A stretch of 63,070 nt of DNA from an uncultured Bacteroidota bacterium (GTDB lineage Bacteria > Bacteroidota > Bacteroidia > Bacteroidales > P3), in contig CADALO010000016.1 in NCBI GenBank assembly GCA_902788805.1, positions 1-63,070 on the forward strand, given 5' to 3'. The position numbers were made by a program, and so were the translations under genes. The notes beneath the pieces are model-generated. The model was not told the origin of the DNA, searched no databases, and saw only the letters and a program-made list of their open reading frames with translations. Positions 56,601 to 63,070 of this stretch are shown here, piece by piece; within the stretch, counting starts at the first letter, position 1; the number at the start of each line of letters is the position of its first letter.

Positions 56601-59592
56601 CACTCCTCAGACATTGGCCACGCCTCTGCCTGACTATGGTGGAAAGGGCGCATCTACAATGCAGTCGCTCGGCTCCTTGCGGGCTTTGCATCTGACAAAG
56701 GGCTCTGTCGATACGATGATTGTCGAGTGTATGAACAGCGACAGGTATAATGATTATGATACGAAAGGATGGCTCTCTATATGGATTGACATTAATCGCG
56801 ACGGACATTTCAAATATATGCCGTTCGAGTATGTTGAGGACAGTCTCGACTACAATTATCCGTACACCGAGATATTCTATCAGGATACCATTACCAGTGG
56901 TATTCCCAAGAGATTCCTCTTCACCTTGCCCGAAGACATCCGCACAGGCTATATGCGTATGCGTGTCGTTGTTGAACAGGGTGCGTATTCTCCCTCGAAT
57001 GTCGATACTACCGACGAAATCCAATTCGGCTGCGTCCACGACTATCTGCTCTATGTCGAAGACCGTCCTGTCGATTATGACCTGTGCGCTTCACGTATCG
57101 TTGGCCCACGCGAGCAGCATATAGGTGGACATACAGGTTACACGTCTGATTCGTCTTACGTTGTCTCCTTCCAGATAGCCAACAAGGGTAATCTCCCGAT
57201 TAACGCAGCAGATGTCAACTATTCGTTCAAGAATGCACGCTACGGCAATGTGTCGGGTTCGCTGCAATGGACAGGCTCATTGAAAGCTGGTCAAAGCGCT
57301 GTTGTTGAGCTTCCTGCTCATCAGTTTAAACTTGGTACAACCAACCTTGTCATCACCGTTTCTACACCGGGCGATACCATTACAGGCAACGACACCCTGT
57401 TGTATCAGTATTACAGGGCTCCTATCAAAGAACTTGTCTATAGTGACGACTTTGAAGGCCTCAGCGACTGGTTCGTGCCGTGCGGATACAACCCCTACAC
57501 ACAGAATCTGTGGCAGCGTGGTCGCACCCACAAGCCCAACATTATGGCTTGCGTAAGCGACTCGAACGTCTTCGCCACCAACCTCTCCGGCCTTGTAAAT
57601 GTATACAACACAGGTAACGTTAGTTTCGCTTATACCCCGATATTCGATATTACCAACATCCGTCCTGACACGCTCGAGCTCTGGGTTGCAAGGGATATGG
57701 TACAGGGCCATCTTGCGCGTATTGAGTATTGTGACTACCTTGGCCGTTGGGTCACTATCGGTTCTGGTAACGATTCGTTGTGGTACAACTCCGGTGCAAA
57801 CTGGGATAGCACAAGCCCGGGATACGGCTACATCCACCACCGCTTCTCGCTCAATACTATTGGTAGTGATTTCCAGCAGCGTCTCCAGCTCCGTCTGGTC
57901 TACAAGGTTGAATCCGAATCCGCTGCTTGCGACGGTATTGCTATTGATGACTTCGTCGTGGGACGTGCACGCCGTAATCTTGACGTCGGTGTGATTGCCA
58001 TCACATACCCGACACATCCAAAGTTCGGACAGTCGATCAATCCTCGTGTTGTCATCAAGAACTATGGCCTCGATACTATTTATGAAGTCAACCTGGCTTA
58101 CCTGCCTTACGGAGTCAACCTTTCACGTATAGGTACCTATCACAGTGAGACGGGTATACTCCCCGGCGGTACAGACATCTATGAATTCCCGACTCCATTC
58201 ATCGTTCGCAACGACTTCCCCGATACATTTGAGATTTGCGCCTTTACTACGGTCAATATGGATATGTATCAGGATAACGACTCTGTCTGCAGCGAGTTCT
58301 ATCTCTCGCCGCTCGACAACGATATGGGTGCCGTCTCGTTCGTGTCGCCGCTCGACCGTGTTATTGCAGGTGACTCTATCGAAGTCAATATGCGCATACG
58401 TAACTTCGGACAGGCACCGGTGTCCAACGCCAGCGTTACCTATGTCTACAATGGCAATTACGTAGTCACAGAAGAAATAAACTTCAACGACTTACTTGGA
58501 CACGAACTGCAGTCGTTCGAATACATCAACTACTCGTTCAGACAGAAGTTCCGTGCGTCGATGGGTTATATGGACCTCGTCGCCTATGTGCAGATGCCCA
58601 ACGACGATTATCCGTACAACGACACGCTTGTTATGAAAGTTGAAGGTATGTCGGCAATCACCGACCTCAGGGCTCGTGAGGTTGTCGTCGACCCCAACGC
58701 GCACGCTGGTGTCACCATTGGTGTGGTGGTCGATAATGTGGGCGCTCGTGCTGTCAATAACTTCAAGATAGGTTTCTGGTACTATAAAGACACCTCTACC
58801 TTGCACGAAGTCGTATACAGCGCTCCGACGCCGCTGCCGGCACTCAGCACTATCTGCTACCGCTTCCCGGATTATCTGCCGCAAAATATGGAACTCTACA
58901 ATTATGTCACAGCTTATGTCTATTCCGAACTTGACAATGACCGCACAAACGATACGACGACTATTATTGCCTCACCGTATATAGACCTGCGGCCCAAACG
59001 TGTACTCGTCGAGGAGAACCGTACCGACTCCTGTCGTGTACGCATCGAGATTGAGAACATCGGCAATACTCCAAGCTATGATTACCAGGCAATAAATTGC
59101 GAGGTTGTCATCAATGGCCGTACAATCAAGTCTAATAACAACTTCGTTGCCATACAGCCCGGCGGCTATAAAACCATTGAGTTCTCTAAGAAGGTGCCCA
59201 AGAGCCCGACACGAACCTATACGGGTAGCGGTAAAGTTTCCTTTATGTCCGATATCAATGAGGACAACAACACCACTACACGTGTCGAAGTCCAGAACTA
59301 TTTCGAGGGCGTACCGCTCGTGTCAGAGGCCAATGGTATTGTGCTGCAGCAGAACTACCCCAACCCGTTCGACAACAGCACAAGTATCGACTTCTACCTT
59401 CCCAACGCCGGTAATGTACGCTTCTTCGTGATGGATGAACTGGGCAGACTTGTATTCCAGGATGAACAGTTCTACACCTCTGGCGACCACTCTATCCAGT
59501 TTGGCGACAAGGACATCTCGACAGGCGTCTACTATTACGGCATTATGGTCGACGGTGAACGTCTGATGCGGAAAATGGTTCTGAAACGCTGA
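47605..59592 (+). CDS. Giant T9SS-secreted surface protein (3995 aa)
   Basis: Signal peptide (residues 1-22, ending SQG). An N-terminal MAM/jelly-roll-like domain (about 25-222) has a second copy at about 3279-3459, both closing with an LDNIKV / IDDFVV strand. Two right-handed beta-helix regions (about 670-1105 and 2040-2480) each open with a P-x-G-x-F-x-(S/T)-F-x-x-A-like start and contain N/S-rich rungs. CARDB-like Ig domains are scattered throughout (for example near 556, 1116, 1540, 2700, 3570). A lamin-tail-like domain lies at about 1319-1420 and a GEVED-type domain at about 3050-3140 (IWIDINRDGHF). The C-terminal about 85 residues are a type-A sorting domain starting QQNYPNPFDNST. It should be secreted by the type IX system and attached to the surface or released. 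Role inferred: adhesin or glycan/matrix-binding protein. Confidence 0.92.
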   Translation: MKKVSLLLGLIFLISAFTSQGQIVTKYQQGFEATGETSSYTVVQGSAVPVTTVASSGERSLKLSQSTSSEVIIMLDTLDFTDNGSFQHFYLDFMHICDVDPVATASVLEVATIQIRLASETDAQWLTFTGNDHYDNSWGGGSTDFVGMNSFSMQSYSTWMGTTINNTWWKRERFKFATKLTGVTLADRKVLIRFRLNRRSATATGTTNTGWYLDNIKVQCSPNSMLLPVMTMVDYPDLGLTPNSRSTHLAADFATPLTQGMCSDSIYVDYQLGSDGVVRRKTMTPVPGVAGRYETYLPFCGYDTIVKWRMIGKDNSVNHNMTSFPSDMTTWQQYKCIRGRESNNSISLASTGTSTSLPFPNLGDFKCEMVYDSAEMAEFFGPQNTYIGPQGTHKIQAGAITQIRFPVAANITNSTRNRVVIKMRNVDNDFSFNQNNDFTSDFQKLVYDSSLVITQNAQTLGTINLQDTFFYAGKGLGITIYCDNTSNDPTPVNVRMINAYQQGTPQVLRKGSLKKGYNATHGFDVFGSFFVNGEFDMNRPNFTLRANANAPLLYDCGISGFSYPNDTTPAVANVNNNVIVTLKNYGAQTINSVRIYYSVDNGVHQYFDWLGTLLGGGTANVTINTTQTYTAGYHEMIAWVDDSVLAAGVRYRDHEPFNDTLWTRFIACDGPMHGTRVVGGSTPDYQSLEKLLYALSQCGVDGPLTVKLAPGYYLPHTFPAIPGISSTNYVRFEPLSGAVTFVSSMHDTSLVNSLVNLQRTHHVRFKNIHFLSNAASNPVTYLVRMGTNSVGCQFDSCSFAEVQGGSMSESYMAASALLYSGGADSLVVNNCTFNRGTMGISLVGPAQDNMAHGSIVRGNYFQNQGTNSMVIRNQIDAVVDSNNCNEVYANSSYAILLQDCSGETKVTRNTVYVTSGASCIGATQLYGSATGYAIIANNMLVSNDDGTSNMLTTPLNIITANYAKILYNSVKMTAPTRSGIAAATFGGGVLENSMFYNNIVACYDTLNFAFNYIPTEDATNLIGYNIYYSRGPLLNKYDGINCLSLTNWQTHCPTDANSQAVNPAYLNSTPTDLRSYSQNVKGHGVHFDDVTIDIYGTARDPQAPCLGAFEFSSLPYDFEILEFLEPYDEYCEAPAAAPLRVVIKNSGVNAYDPSTSSTNVQLSVSRSTTPGVLAPGASGNMVINRVIPALDTIILNTTITIPFPTNGMLDTTYSLYAWLTSTMDPNPANDTNSMTVTSHYHAPAPDSINVNSDYGVPASVTATGGLQTWYSNVYTASTQHKSEVYWYVSPESTTPIWRGNTFVTDPLYTDTTFYIRQKRDYGLIKITEVQFKQNQPGVTYPMPLWMNASTAVAIEFTNVGDYPVNLKDDTVMFVSNTSGYNNKIYKFPNVTIQPGQCLVLQYRSGVNTSDSTVTMSSGITLNAPSQTLNIGIIYRHKGVIEDAVAINQITNQTQWTSKNVPNTSWFGEGILLVDSIPTAGVYRKSWPQYPSSLTASNLLWQIADDSHKMSLGRPNKNLVRYHDNGCLGEAAPVHIHLINLPNVDMAVDNLNLEGGCGMTQTPITVNVHNRGAYPSGQIIMHYRVDGHPQYSGQAPALQTGCDTLTAGVGASSTISHTFSTIPDFTVASASVDFDVTVWVEKVDVDNAGFNDTVRLSLTSMFMPTYANVRQYDTVEYDGTLTMQSITPPTDSLAWYDRNMMPLDTCNVYTTGHMYVDDTFYVTTFGAHIENTHIGTLASLTSATAFPSPYNPRKKYVKEQYLFTAAELADAGCRPGPIQTVSFYLDTIMSSAGVITFTDYTISFGTTSQATFTANNGWLPVTQRYSADTLVLTNSTKGWITHNLQSAFQWNGTDNVVVQITRSIDQAITQGAKTRFTAAGNNKVIYKNDDNSDLVSFTGNGSRSANRPDVLFGFVGYGCEGPARPIYVTVTGTPAADAYLSWCAADTLPFTSCDSTNINVELKNMGVQTLTSYTIDYWIDTLHGVYNGTTSLDNGVSQDVTIASHLFTPGRHTLRAIVNVAGDTVQSNDTVSRMINVRFCGGNYSIGPNGMFANFTTAIDTLNNAGIDGSVVFNVEKGTYNEQLVLGPIDGSSAINQVTFKGIENYRDSVVLRFAPTNTNNYVINIDGAEFVNFEWMTLLGRGTGNYSNVVSIVNSRQLHFKNAEVRVKGGLNNINASGIIVGPGVNALYIENSILDSGYYAVRSTVTDPGATEGVYITNNTIRNFMFMGVYLRKVNDVYIVNNHIITGAASNGKPLTGIFVAQHDGPATIERNFISIYDNFTGAKTGIKVVNVVGSNATRTHIHNNMCAIYGNTNGTSSGISIDSSNWVNAYFNSCQVYAGTGSQGQNTKAMYVGTTSSDIYIMNNIFSNISAGYAYYVQLAANVANSDYNDYYSSAEHRLVYWGGNEIDTFQILQQTNGMDNHSMNEKPYFISPNDLHLSFGTFCERAQYNTEVPLDIDGVIRPQIPNPCMGAHEFSRFNHNTGILEILKPGLKTYATQTTGFTDNVESDTLWVVVRFTNDGTSTESNLRWWAEIKGVNPTLRSTDRFFDEVLPQTNITDSNFILMPIGIIDTQTVIVHFPLVGDSVPENNVLEKDFFLDPAYNLMAENVLIHDSIGCRLQNTPVGIKVKNVGRKTFTAGTVVPIGFQAILNTTGVTVSTLPTSFVENVTLPVDVEPNASVTLDLQQTANLYPTGNDKDIVVRARAWSSYQYDQKQYNDTTNYVNHNSYYTPRAPIGVDLHIPYATWDTIFASQTDYPPTGAPIHANIRWHRDSTEAPYFTSNNYARSCWWETPQYFYDSTYYLSCIRTHGQYACTSYYSPVHVYLNPRVPVDMAVLDVVEPVGTRVYMTDDSVKVSLINYGSQPVTNIPVVYQLFNHSNTLLQEVREVCPATIQPDSVYVFSFDSLLSIPTWSSTNSYHLRVWTDMPNENVRLNDTLRNFSYFYATPDNIYNEVNVGQKPGLDITRVAFSSLDNDVSPSGNKYINFVNATLQTSAINTPQTLATPLPDYGGKGASTMQSLGSLRALHLTKGSVDTMIVECMNSDRYNDYDTKGWLSIWIDINRDGHFKYMPFEYVEDSLDYNYPYTEIFYQDTITSGIPKRFLFTLPEDIRTGYMRMRVVVEQGAYSPSNVDTTDEIQFGCVHDYLLYVEDRPVDYDLCASRIVGPREQHIGGHTGYTSDSSYVVSFQIANKGNLPINAADVNYSFKNARYGNVSGSLQWTGSLKAGQSAVVELPAHQFKLGTTNLVITVSTPGDTITGNDTLLYQYYRAPIKELVYSDDFEGLSDWFVPCGYNPYTQNLWQRGRTHKPNIMACVSDSNVFATNLSGLVNVYNTGNVSFAYTPIFDITNIRPDTLELWVARDMVQGHLARIEYCDYLGRWVTIGSGNDSLWYNSGANWDSTSPGYGYIHHRFSLNTIGSDFQQRLQLRLVYKVESESAACDGIAIDDFVVGRARRNLDVGVIAITYPTHPKFGQSINPRVVIKNYGLDTIYEVNLAYLPYGVNLSRIGTYHSETGILPGGTDIYEFPTPFIVRNDFPDTFEICAFTTVNMDMYQDNDSVCSEFYLSPLDNDMGAVSFVSPLDRVIAGDSIEVNMRIRNFGQAPVSNASVTYVYNGNYVVTEEINFNDLLGHELQSFEYINYSFRQKFRASMGYMDLVAYVQMPNDDYPYNDTLVMKVEGMSAITDLRAREVVVDPNAHAGVTIGVVVDNVGARAVNNFKIGFWYYKDTSTLHEVVYSAPTPLPALSTICYRFPDYLPQNMELYNYVTAYVYSELDNDRTNDTTTIIASPYIDLRPKRVLVEENRTDSCRVRIEIENIGNTPSYDYQAINCEVVINGRTIKSNNNFVAIQPGGYKTIEFSKKVPKSPTRTYTGSGKVSFMSDINEDNNTTTRVEVQNYFEGVPLVSEANGIVLQQNYPNPFDNSTSIDFYLPNAGNVRFFVMDELGRLVFQDEQFYTSGDHSIQFGDKDISTGVYYYGIMVDGERLMRKMVLKR

Positions 59593-59597
59593 CGATA

Positions 59598-60920
59598 GTG
59601 CAACAGAAATTCATAAAATTCATCAAAGAGGAGCACCTGTTTGCCGAAGGGCAACAGGTGCTCCTTGCTGTCAGCGGTGGACGCGACTCGGTGACGTTAT
59701 GCCACCTTGTCGCTCACGCTAAAATACCTTTTGCCATCGCACATTGCAATTTTCATTTGCGTCCGGGCGACTGTGACCGCGACGAGGCCTTTGTGCGTCG
59801 TCTGGCCCAAGACTACGGCGTGCCCTGCTATGTGGCACAGTTCGACACCCATAAGTACGCGCAGGAAAACAAACTCTCCATCGAAGAGGCTGCACGCAAA
59901 CTGCGCTATGACTTCTTTGAACGCCAACGGCAGGCCATAGGCTTCCAGCTTATTGCCACGGCACATCACCGCGACGATACCATAGAGACGTTCTTCATCA
60001 ACCTGCTGCGTGGCACAGGAATCGCGGGGCTGCACGGCATTCCGCTGCGCAACGGCCACATCGTGCGTCCGTTGCTCCCCTTTGGTCGCAAGGAGATTGA
60101 CGATTATCTCAGCAGGCAGGGCCTTGAATATGTCGAGGATTGCACCAACTCGCAGACACTCTACCTCCGCAACCGAATCAGGCTGCAACTTATGCCGCTC
60201 TTGCGCCAGCTCTCGCCTTCGTTCGACAGCGTTATGGAAGGCAATATGTCTCGTCTGGCCGATGCAGCCCAAATCTATCAGTCGCATTTCGAGCGTATTC
60301 GGACGCTGTTGCTGCATCCCGATGGCGAGGGCTATTCGATAGACATTGACGAACTGAAAAGCCTATCGCCGCTCAAGACCTCGCTCTTCGAGCTCTTGCG
60401 CCCCTTCGGATTTTCGTCTTCGGTTGTCGACGAGGTTGTCGCTGCACTCGACTCGCAGAGCGGCAAACAGTTCTTCTCGCCGTCGCATCTACTCGTCAAG
60501 GATCGTTCATCGTTGCTGATAATGCCCGTCAGAGGCAATGCAGACACGCAGGAATACATCGTATTCCCAGACGGAGGCAACACACAGTTGCCGATACCGT
60601 TACGATTTGAAACGGCCGTTGCCACGACAACCCGTTTTCGATTGCCAAGCAACGAAGCCTGTTTTGATCTTGACCGCATTGCGCTTCCTCTCACCTTGCG
60701 CCACTGGCGTCACGGCGACCGCTTCATTCCCTTCGGAATGAAGGGCAGCCGCCTTGTCAGCGACCTCTTCTCCGACCTCAAACTATCACTCAATGAAAAG
60801 AAATCCACTTGGATTCTTTGCGATGCTGGTGGTACAATCCTTTGGGTTGTGGGGCTTCGTGCATCGGCTACAGCCGCTGTCACTCCGTCAACAAAGAGGA
60901 TCTTAAAGGTTTTACAATGA
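59598..60920 (+). CDS. tilS: tRNA(Ile)-lysidine synthetase
   Basis: Converts C34 of tRNA-Ile(CAU) to lysidine using ATP. The PP-loop motif SGGRDS (residues 29-34) lies in the N-terminal domain, followed by ATAHHRDDTIET and RNRIRLQLMPLL. The C-terminal domain ends LSLNEKKSTWILCDAGGTILWVVGLR. 440 aa, normal. GTG 59598 is used, 6 nt after the giant gene, since no in-frame ATG precedes the conserved core. Confidence 0.95.
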   Translation: MQQKFIKFIKEEHLFAEGQQVLLAVSGGRDSVTLCHLVAHAKIPFAIAHCNFHLRPGDCDRDEAFVRRLAQDYGVPCYVAQFDTHKYAQENKLSIEEAARKLRYDFFERQRQAIGFQLIATAHHRDDTIETFFINLLRGTGIAGLHGIPLRNGHIVRPLLPFGRKEIDDYLSRQGLEYVEDCTNSQTLYLRNRIRLQLMPLLRQLSPSFDSVMEGNMSRLADAAQIYQSHFERIRTLLLHPDGEGYSIDIDELKSLSPLKTSLFELLRPFGFSSSVVDEVVAALDSQSGKQFFSPSHLLVKDRSSLLIMPVRGNADTQEYIVFPDGGNTQLPIPLRFETAVATTTRFRLPSNEACFDLDRIALPLTLRHWRHGDRFIPFGMKGSRLVSDLFSDLKLSLNEKKSTWILCDAGGTILWVVGLRASATAAVTPSTKRILKVLQ

Positions 60921-60937
60921 TATTATCTTGATGCGTA

Positions 60938-61705
60938 TTACATCACATTGCTGCTCATCACTGTGGCGAGGGCTTCGCTGATACTCTCCACGCCAAGTTT
61001 GCGGAATAGTTTCTTGCGGTGGTATTTCATTGTGTCGGCTGTGCGGAAAAGTCGGGTGGCTATCTCTTCGGTTGTGTAGCCTTGAGCCGACATCATCAGG
61101 AGGGCTTGCTCGGTGTCGGTGAGTGAGATGGGTGTGCTGTCGTGCCATTTTCCATCAACCAATGAATACTCGCGCACATCTCGGTTACCAATGATGCCGT
61201 TGCCATTTTCCGTCACGCGCCACATCCTCACGTTGCCGAAGTTCTTGCGTGGAGAGAGCGAAAAGGAGGCAAGGGCGAGCCACAACTGCCCCTTGGAGTT
61301 GAGTGCCAATGGCGTAAGGCGGTGGTTGACCATACGGCTACGGCCATTTTGAACAAAGTGGAAATCGTAACTGATGACAAACTCCATCTTCTCCGACACG
61401 TCTATTCGCGAGAACTCCTCGAATCCGGCGCGGTTGATTTCGAGCAACATCGCCTGCTCCTCCTCGGGCACATAGTCGATGTAAAGGGAATACCCCATAT
61501 CCTTCAGCCCAACAGGAGCGAGCATCGGGTTCTCCGAAGAGTAAAGAAAGTTGCGCTTGTGGTAGTCAATAATGTATATACTATTGGTAGTTGTTCGTGC
61601 GGCAGCGGCCACGGCCTCAATCTTGGGCTGCACTCGCTCATAATCAGCCTCTGTGATGCCATCCACACGGTTTTTGTCTATGAAGAAATTGTCGATTTGA
61701 GTCAT
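60938..61705 (-). CDS. LuxR-type transcriptional regulator with PAS-like domain (255 aa)
   Basis: The N-terminal about 175 residues form a PAS-like sensor (IYIIDYHKRNFLYSSEN ... FVISYDFHFVQNGRSRMVNHRLTPLAL). The C-terminal about 60 residues are a LuxR/GerE helix-turn-helix (LTDTEQALLMMSAQGYTTEE, FRTADTMKYHRKKLFRKLGV). There is no receiver domain, so the input is probably a small molecule or a partner protein. It is divergent from the outer-membrane protein gene and a plausible regulator of it (inference). Confidence 0.9.
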   Translation of the reverse strand: MTQIDNFFIDKNRVDGITEADYERVQPKIEAVAAAARTTTNSIYIIDYHKRNFLYSSENPMLAPVGLKDMGYSLYIDYVPEEEQAMLLEINRAGFEEFSRIDVSEKMEFVISYDFHFVQNGRSRMVNHRLTPLALNSKGQLWLALASFSLSPRKNFGNVRMWRVTENGNGIIGNRDVREYSLVDGKWHDSTPISLTDTEQALLMMSAQGYTTEEIATRLFRTADTMKYHRKKLFRKLGVESISEALATVMSSNVM

Positions 61706-61765
61706 CTATACTATTAATCTTTGTGATAATAACACATTTACGCCATTTTTATTGCCCTCGCTACC

Positions 61766-61787
61766 ACTACCCTTTCGGGTAGTTTTT
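61766..61787 (+). terminator. Hairpin with T run in a divergent region
   Basis: ACTACCC TTTC GGGTAGT followed by TTTTT (61766-61787). It lies between two divergent genes, so it may be an attenuator or structure rather than a true terminator. Confidence 0.4.
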
Positions 61788-61842
61788 ACATTGTTGAATG
61801 ATTTCTACCCTTTAGTGTGAGAGTTGAAAATTAGATAGTTGG

Positions 61843-61850
61843 TACTTTTG
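61843..61850 (+). promoter_or_regulatory. -7 box of the outer-membrane protein gene
   Basis: TACTTTTG, full match to TAnnTTTG, with TTG at 61824-61826 (16 bp, shorter than usual). The expected transcript has a leader of about 95 nt. Confidence 0.55.
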
Positions 61851-61949
61851 CGGCATCGTTATCTGAGAAAAACGGAATTGTTGTGTGTATCATTTGCCCT
61901 GTCTCAAACGATTTTATAGTAGAAAAAGAATTAATCAAACTCTAATGAA

Positions 61950-63070
61950 ATGAAGCGAAACTTTTGGGCTATAGCCTTGCTTATTGTGTCGAGCCCCACT
62001 TGGGCTCAGGAAGCGTCAATATCGGGTACATTGCGTGACGCTGTTTCTAACGAACCAATGATTTTCACCAATTGCGTGCTGTTGCGTCAGCAAGACAGCA
62101 CTTTCATACAGGGGACAACGAGCAACGATGATGGGGCGTTTCTGTTCTCCAAAGTTGACAGCGGCAGCTATCTGCTGCGCGTCACCGCTGTCGGATACGA
62201 AACATATTGGCAACGGATTAATGTGCCACCGTCGGCAAAATTAGGCACTATAAACCTCAACCGAAGTGCTACGCAGCTTAAAGCTGTGAGCGTCACCGCC
62301 CAGCGTCCTCTTTACAGCGCCGATGGCGAAAAGACCTTCTACCACGTGGAGGACGACCCCAGCGTGCAGACAGGCACCGCCAGCGATGCCCTCCAGAACG
62401 CCCCGGGCGTGGAGGTGGATGCCGAGGGCAACATCACCTACCGCGGCAAGACCGCCGTGGAGGTATGGATCAACAACCGCCCTTCGAATATGGACGGCGA
62501 GGCACTGAAGCAGTACATCAAGACGTTGCCAGCCTCCAGCATCAAGCGCATCGAGGTGCTGAGCAACCCTTCGGCACGCTACGGCACCAGCGGCAGCATC
62601 ATAAACATCGTCACCGATGGCCGCAATCCCCTCAACCAGCTACTGTCCGTTGGCTTCAAAGCCAGTACCGGCCCCCGTTTCTCGCCGTGGGTGAGTTATG
62701 TCTATAACAACGACAAGCTGAGCCTCAACCTCTATGGCAGCGCCTATTTCAATGACTTCAAGGTTGCTACGGAGCAGCACTCGCGATTGCTGACCGACGA
62801 CAGCCTGCTTTCCTCAACAAATGACTACACCGGCAACGAGTTGCAGCGGTCGAGAAACTATAACATCGGCGGCAAACTTGACTATCATTTCGACGACCGC
62901 AACACCTTCTCTGCTTGGGCGTGGTTCTATCCCTCGTTCTTCAATATGGATGTGGACTTTGACGTGAGCCAAATAGAGTACATAAGCCATCCCGGCGACT
63001 ACAGCTACCGCTCCAATGTGGATGCGCATCAGCATTACATCAGCGGCAACGTGGGTGCCTACTATCAGCA
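61950..63070 (+). CDS. TonB-plug outer-membrane beta-barrel protein, 5' part
   Basis: Runs off the window. ATG 61950 opens a signal peptide (MKRNFWAIALLIVSSPTWAQ); the ATG at 61945 stops after two codons. Residues about 22-105 are a carboxypeptidase-regulatory-like domain (ISGTLRDAVSNEPMIFTNCV ... LLRVTAVGYETYW). Residues about 115-230 are a TonB-dependent-receptor plug (SDALQNAPGVEVD ... RIEVLSNPSARYGTSGSIIN). Then the start of a beta-barrel of the type lacking a classical TonB-receptor barrel. 373 codons are visible. Probable transport or surface role. Confidence 0.9.
   Translation, partial: MKRNFWAIALLIVSSPTWAQEASISGTLRDAVSNEPMIFTNCVLLRQQDSTFIQGTTSNDDGAFLFSKVDSGSYLLRVTAVGYETYWQRINVPPSAKLGTINLNRSATQLKAVSVTAQRPLYSADGEKTFYHVEDDPSVQTGTASDALQNAPGVEVDAEGNITYRGKTAVEVWINNRPSNMDGEALKQYIKTLPASSIKRIEVLSNPSARYGTSGSIINIVTDGRNPLNQLLSVGFKASTGPRFSPWVSYVYNNDKLSLNLYGSAYFNDFKVATEQHSRLLTDDSLLSSTNDYTGNELQRSRNYNIGGKLDYHFDDRNTFSAWAWFYPSFFNMDVDFDVSQIEYISHPGDYSYRSNVDAHQHYISGNVGAYYQ

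Overview
This window is a chromosomal segment of a Bacteroidales bacterium (Bacteroidota) with moderate GC. The evidence is the repeated use of the Bacteroidota promoter (-33 TTG, -7 box TAnnTTTG), an almost complete lack of Shine-Dalgarno sequences, and families typical of the phylum: BatA/vWA protein, GSCFA protein, TIGR02757 protein, EttA, a HI0933-type flavoprotein, a carboxypeptidase-regulatory-like/TonB-plug outer-membrane protein, and type IX secretion (T9SS) C-terminal sorting domains. I cannot assign a genus. Many genes are housekeeping, and a near-perfect parS site lies inside rlmB, so the segment could be close to the replication origin.

Layout. (1) 1-5224: a repeat-rich intergenic region, then a 1519-residue exported protein of unknown function. 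(2) 5474-5788: a two-gene tRNA-Leu operon (GAG, CAG). (3) 5491-15539: an accessory island beside the tRNAs. It holds a large serine recombinase whose frame runs antisense through both tRNA genes, two small overlapping ORFs, a resolvase-type recombinase, an XRE regulator, a primase-like protein, a NUMOD3-like small basic protein, an AT-rich exported protein, a probable 6S-like structured RNA, the 3' remnant of a T9SS cargo gene, and a two-gene module (GHKL ATPase plus membrane-anchored receiver). (4) 15608-23547: aroE, a rhomboid protease, an EEP-family protein, nth, a BatA/vWA protein and a NatAB-type ABC exporter, mostly in tight + strand operons. (5) 23920-47172: recJ, ettA, dnaE, GSCFA, ddl, nitroreductase, TIGR02757, tonB, an ABC-F gene, yraN, two minus-strand genes (flavoprotein, universal stress protein), ruvB, a membrane protein, hutI, a LolD-like ATPase and rlmB. 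(6) 47605-59592: a 12-kb gene for a 3995-residue T9SS surface protein. (7) 59598-63070: tilS, a LuxR-type regulator and, divergent to it, a partial TonB-plug outer-membrane protein.

The most striking signal is a family of five intergenic palindromes (near 508, 23700, 28492, 36298 and 42266). Each is about 87 bp and consists of four 11-bp units per arm, each unit carrying a TGT(A/C)C core, around an 11-bp centre (10 bp in the first). The geometry is conserved while the bases between cores differ between elements and match between arms. Four of them lie 131-175 bp upstream of the -7 boxes of recJ, dnaE, tonB and ruvB. A second repeat family occurs once in the left intergenic region and once, inverted and in frame, inside hutI.
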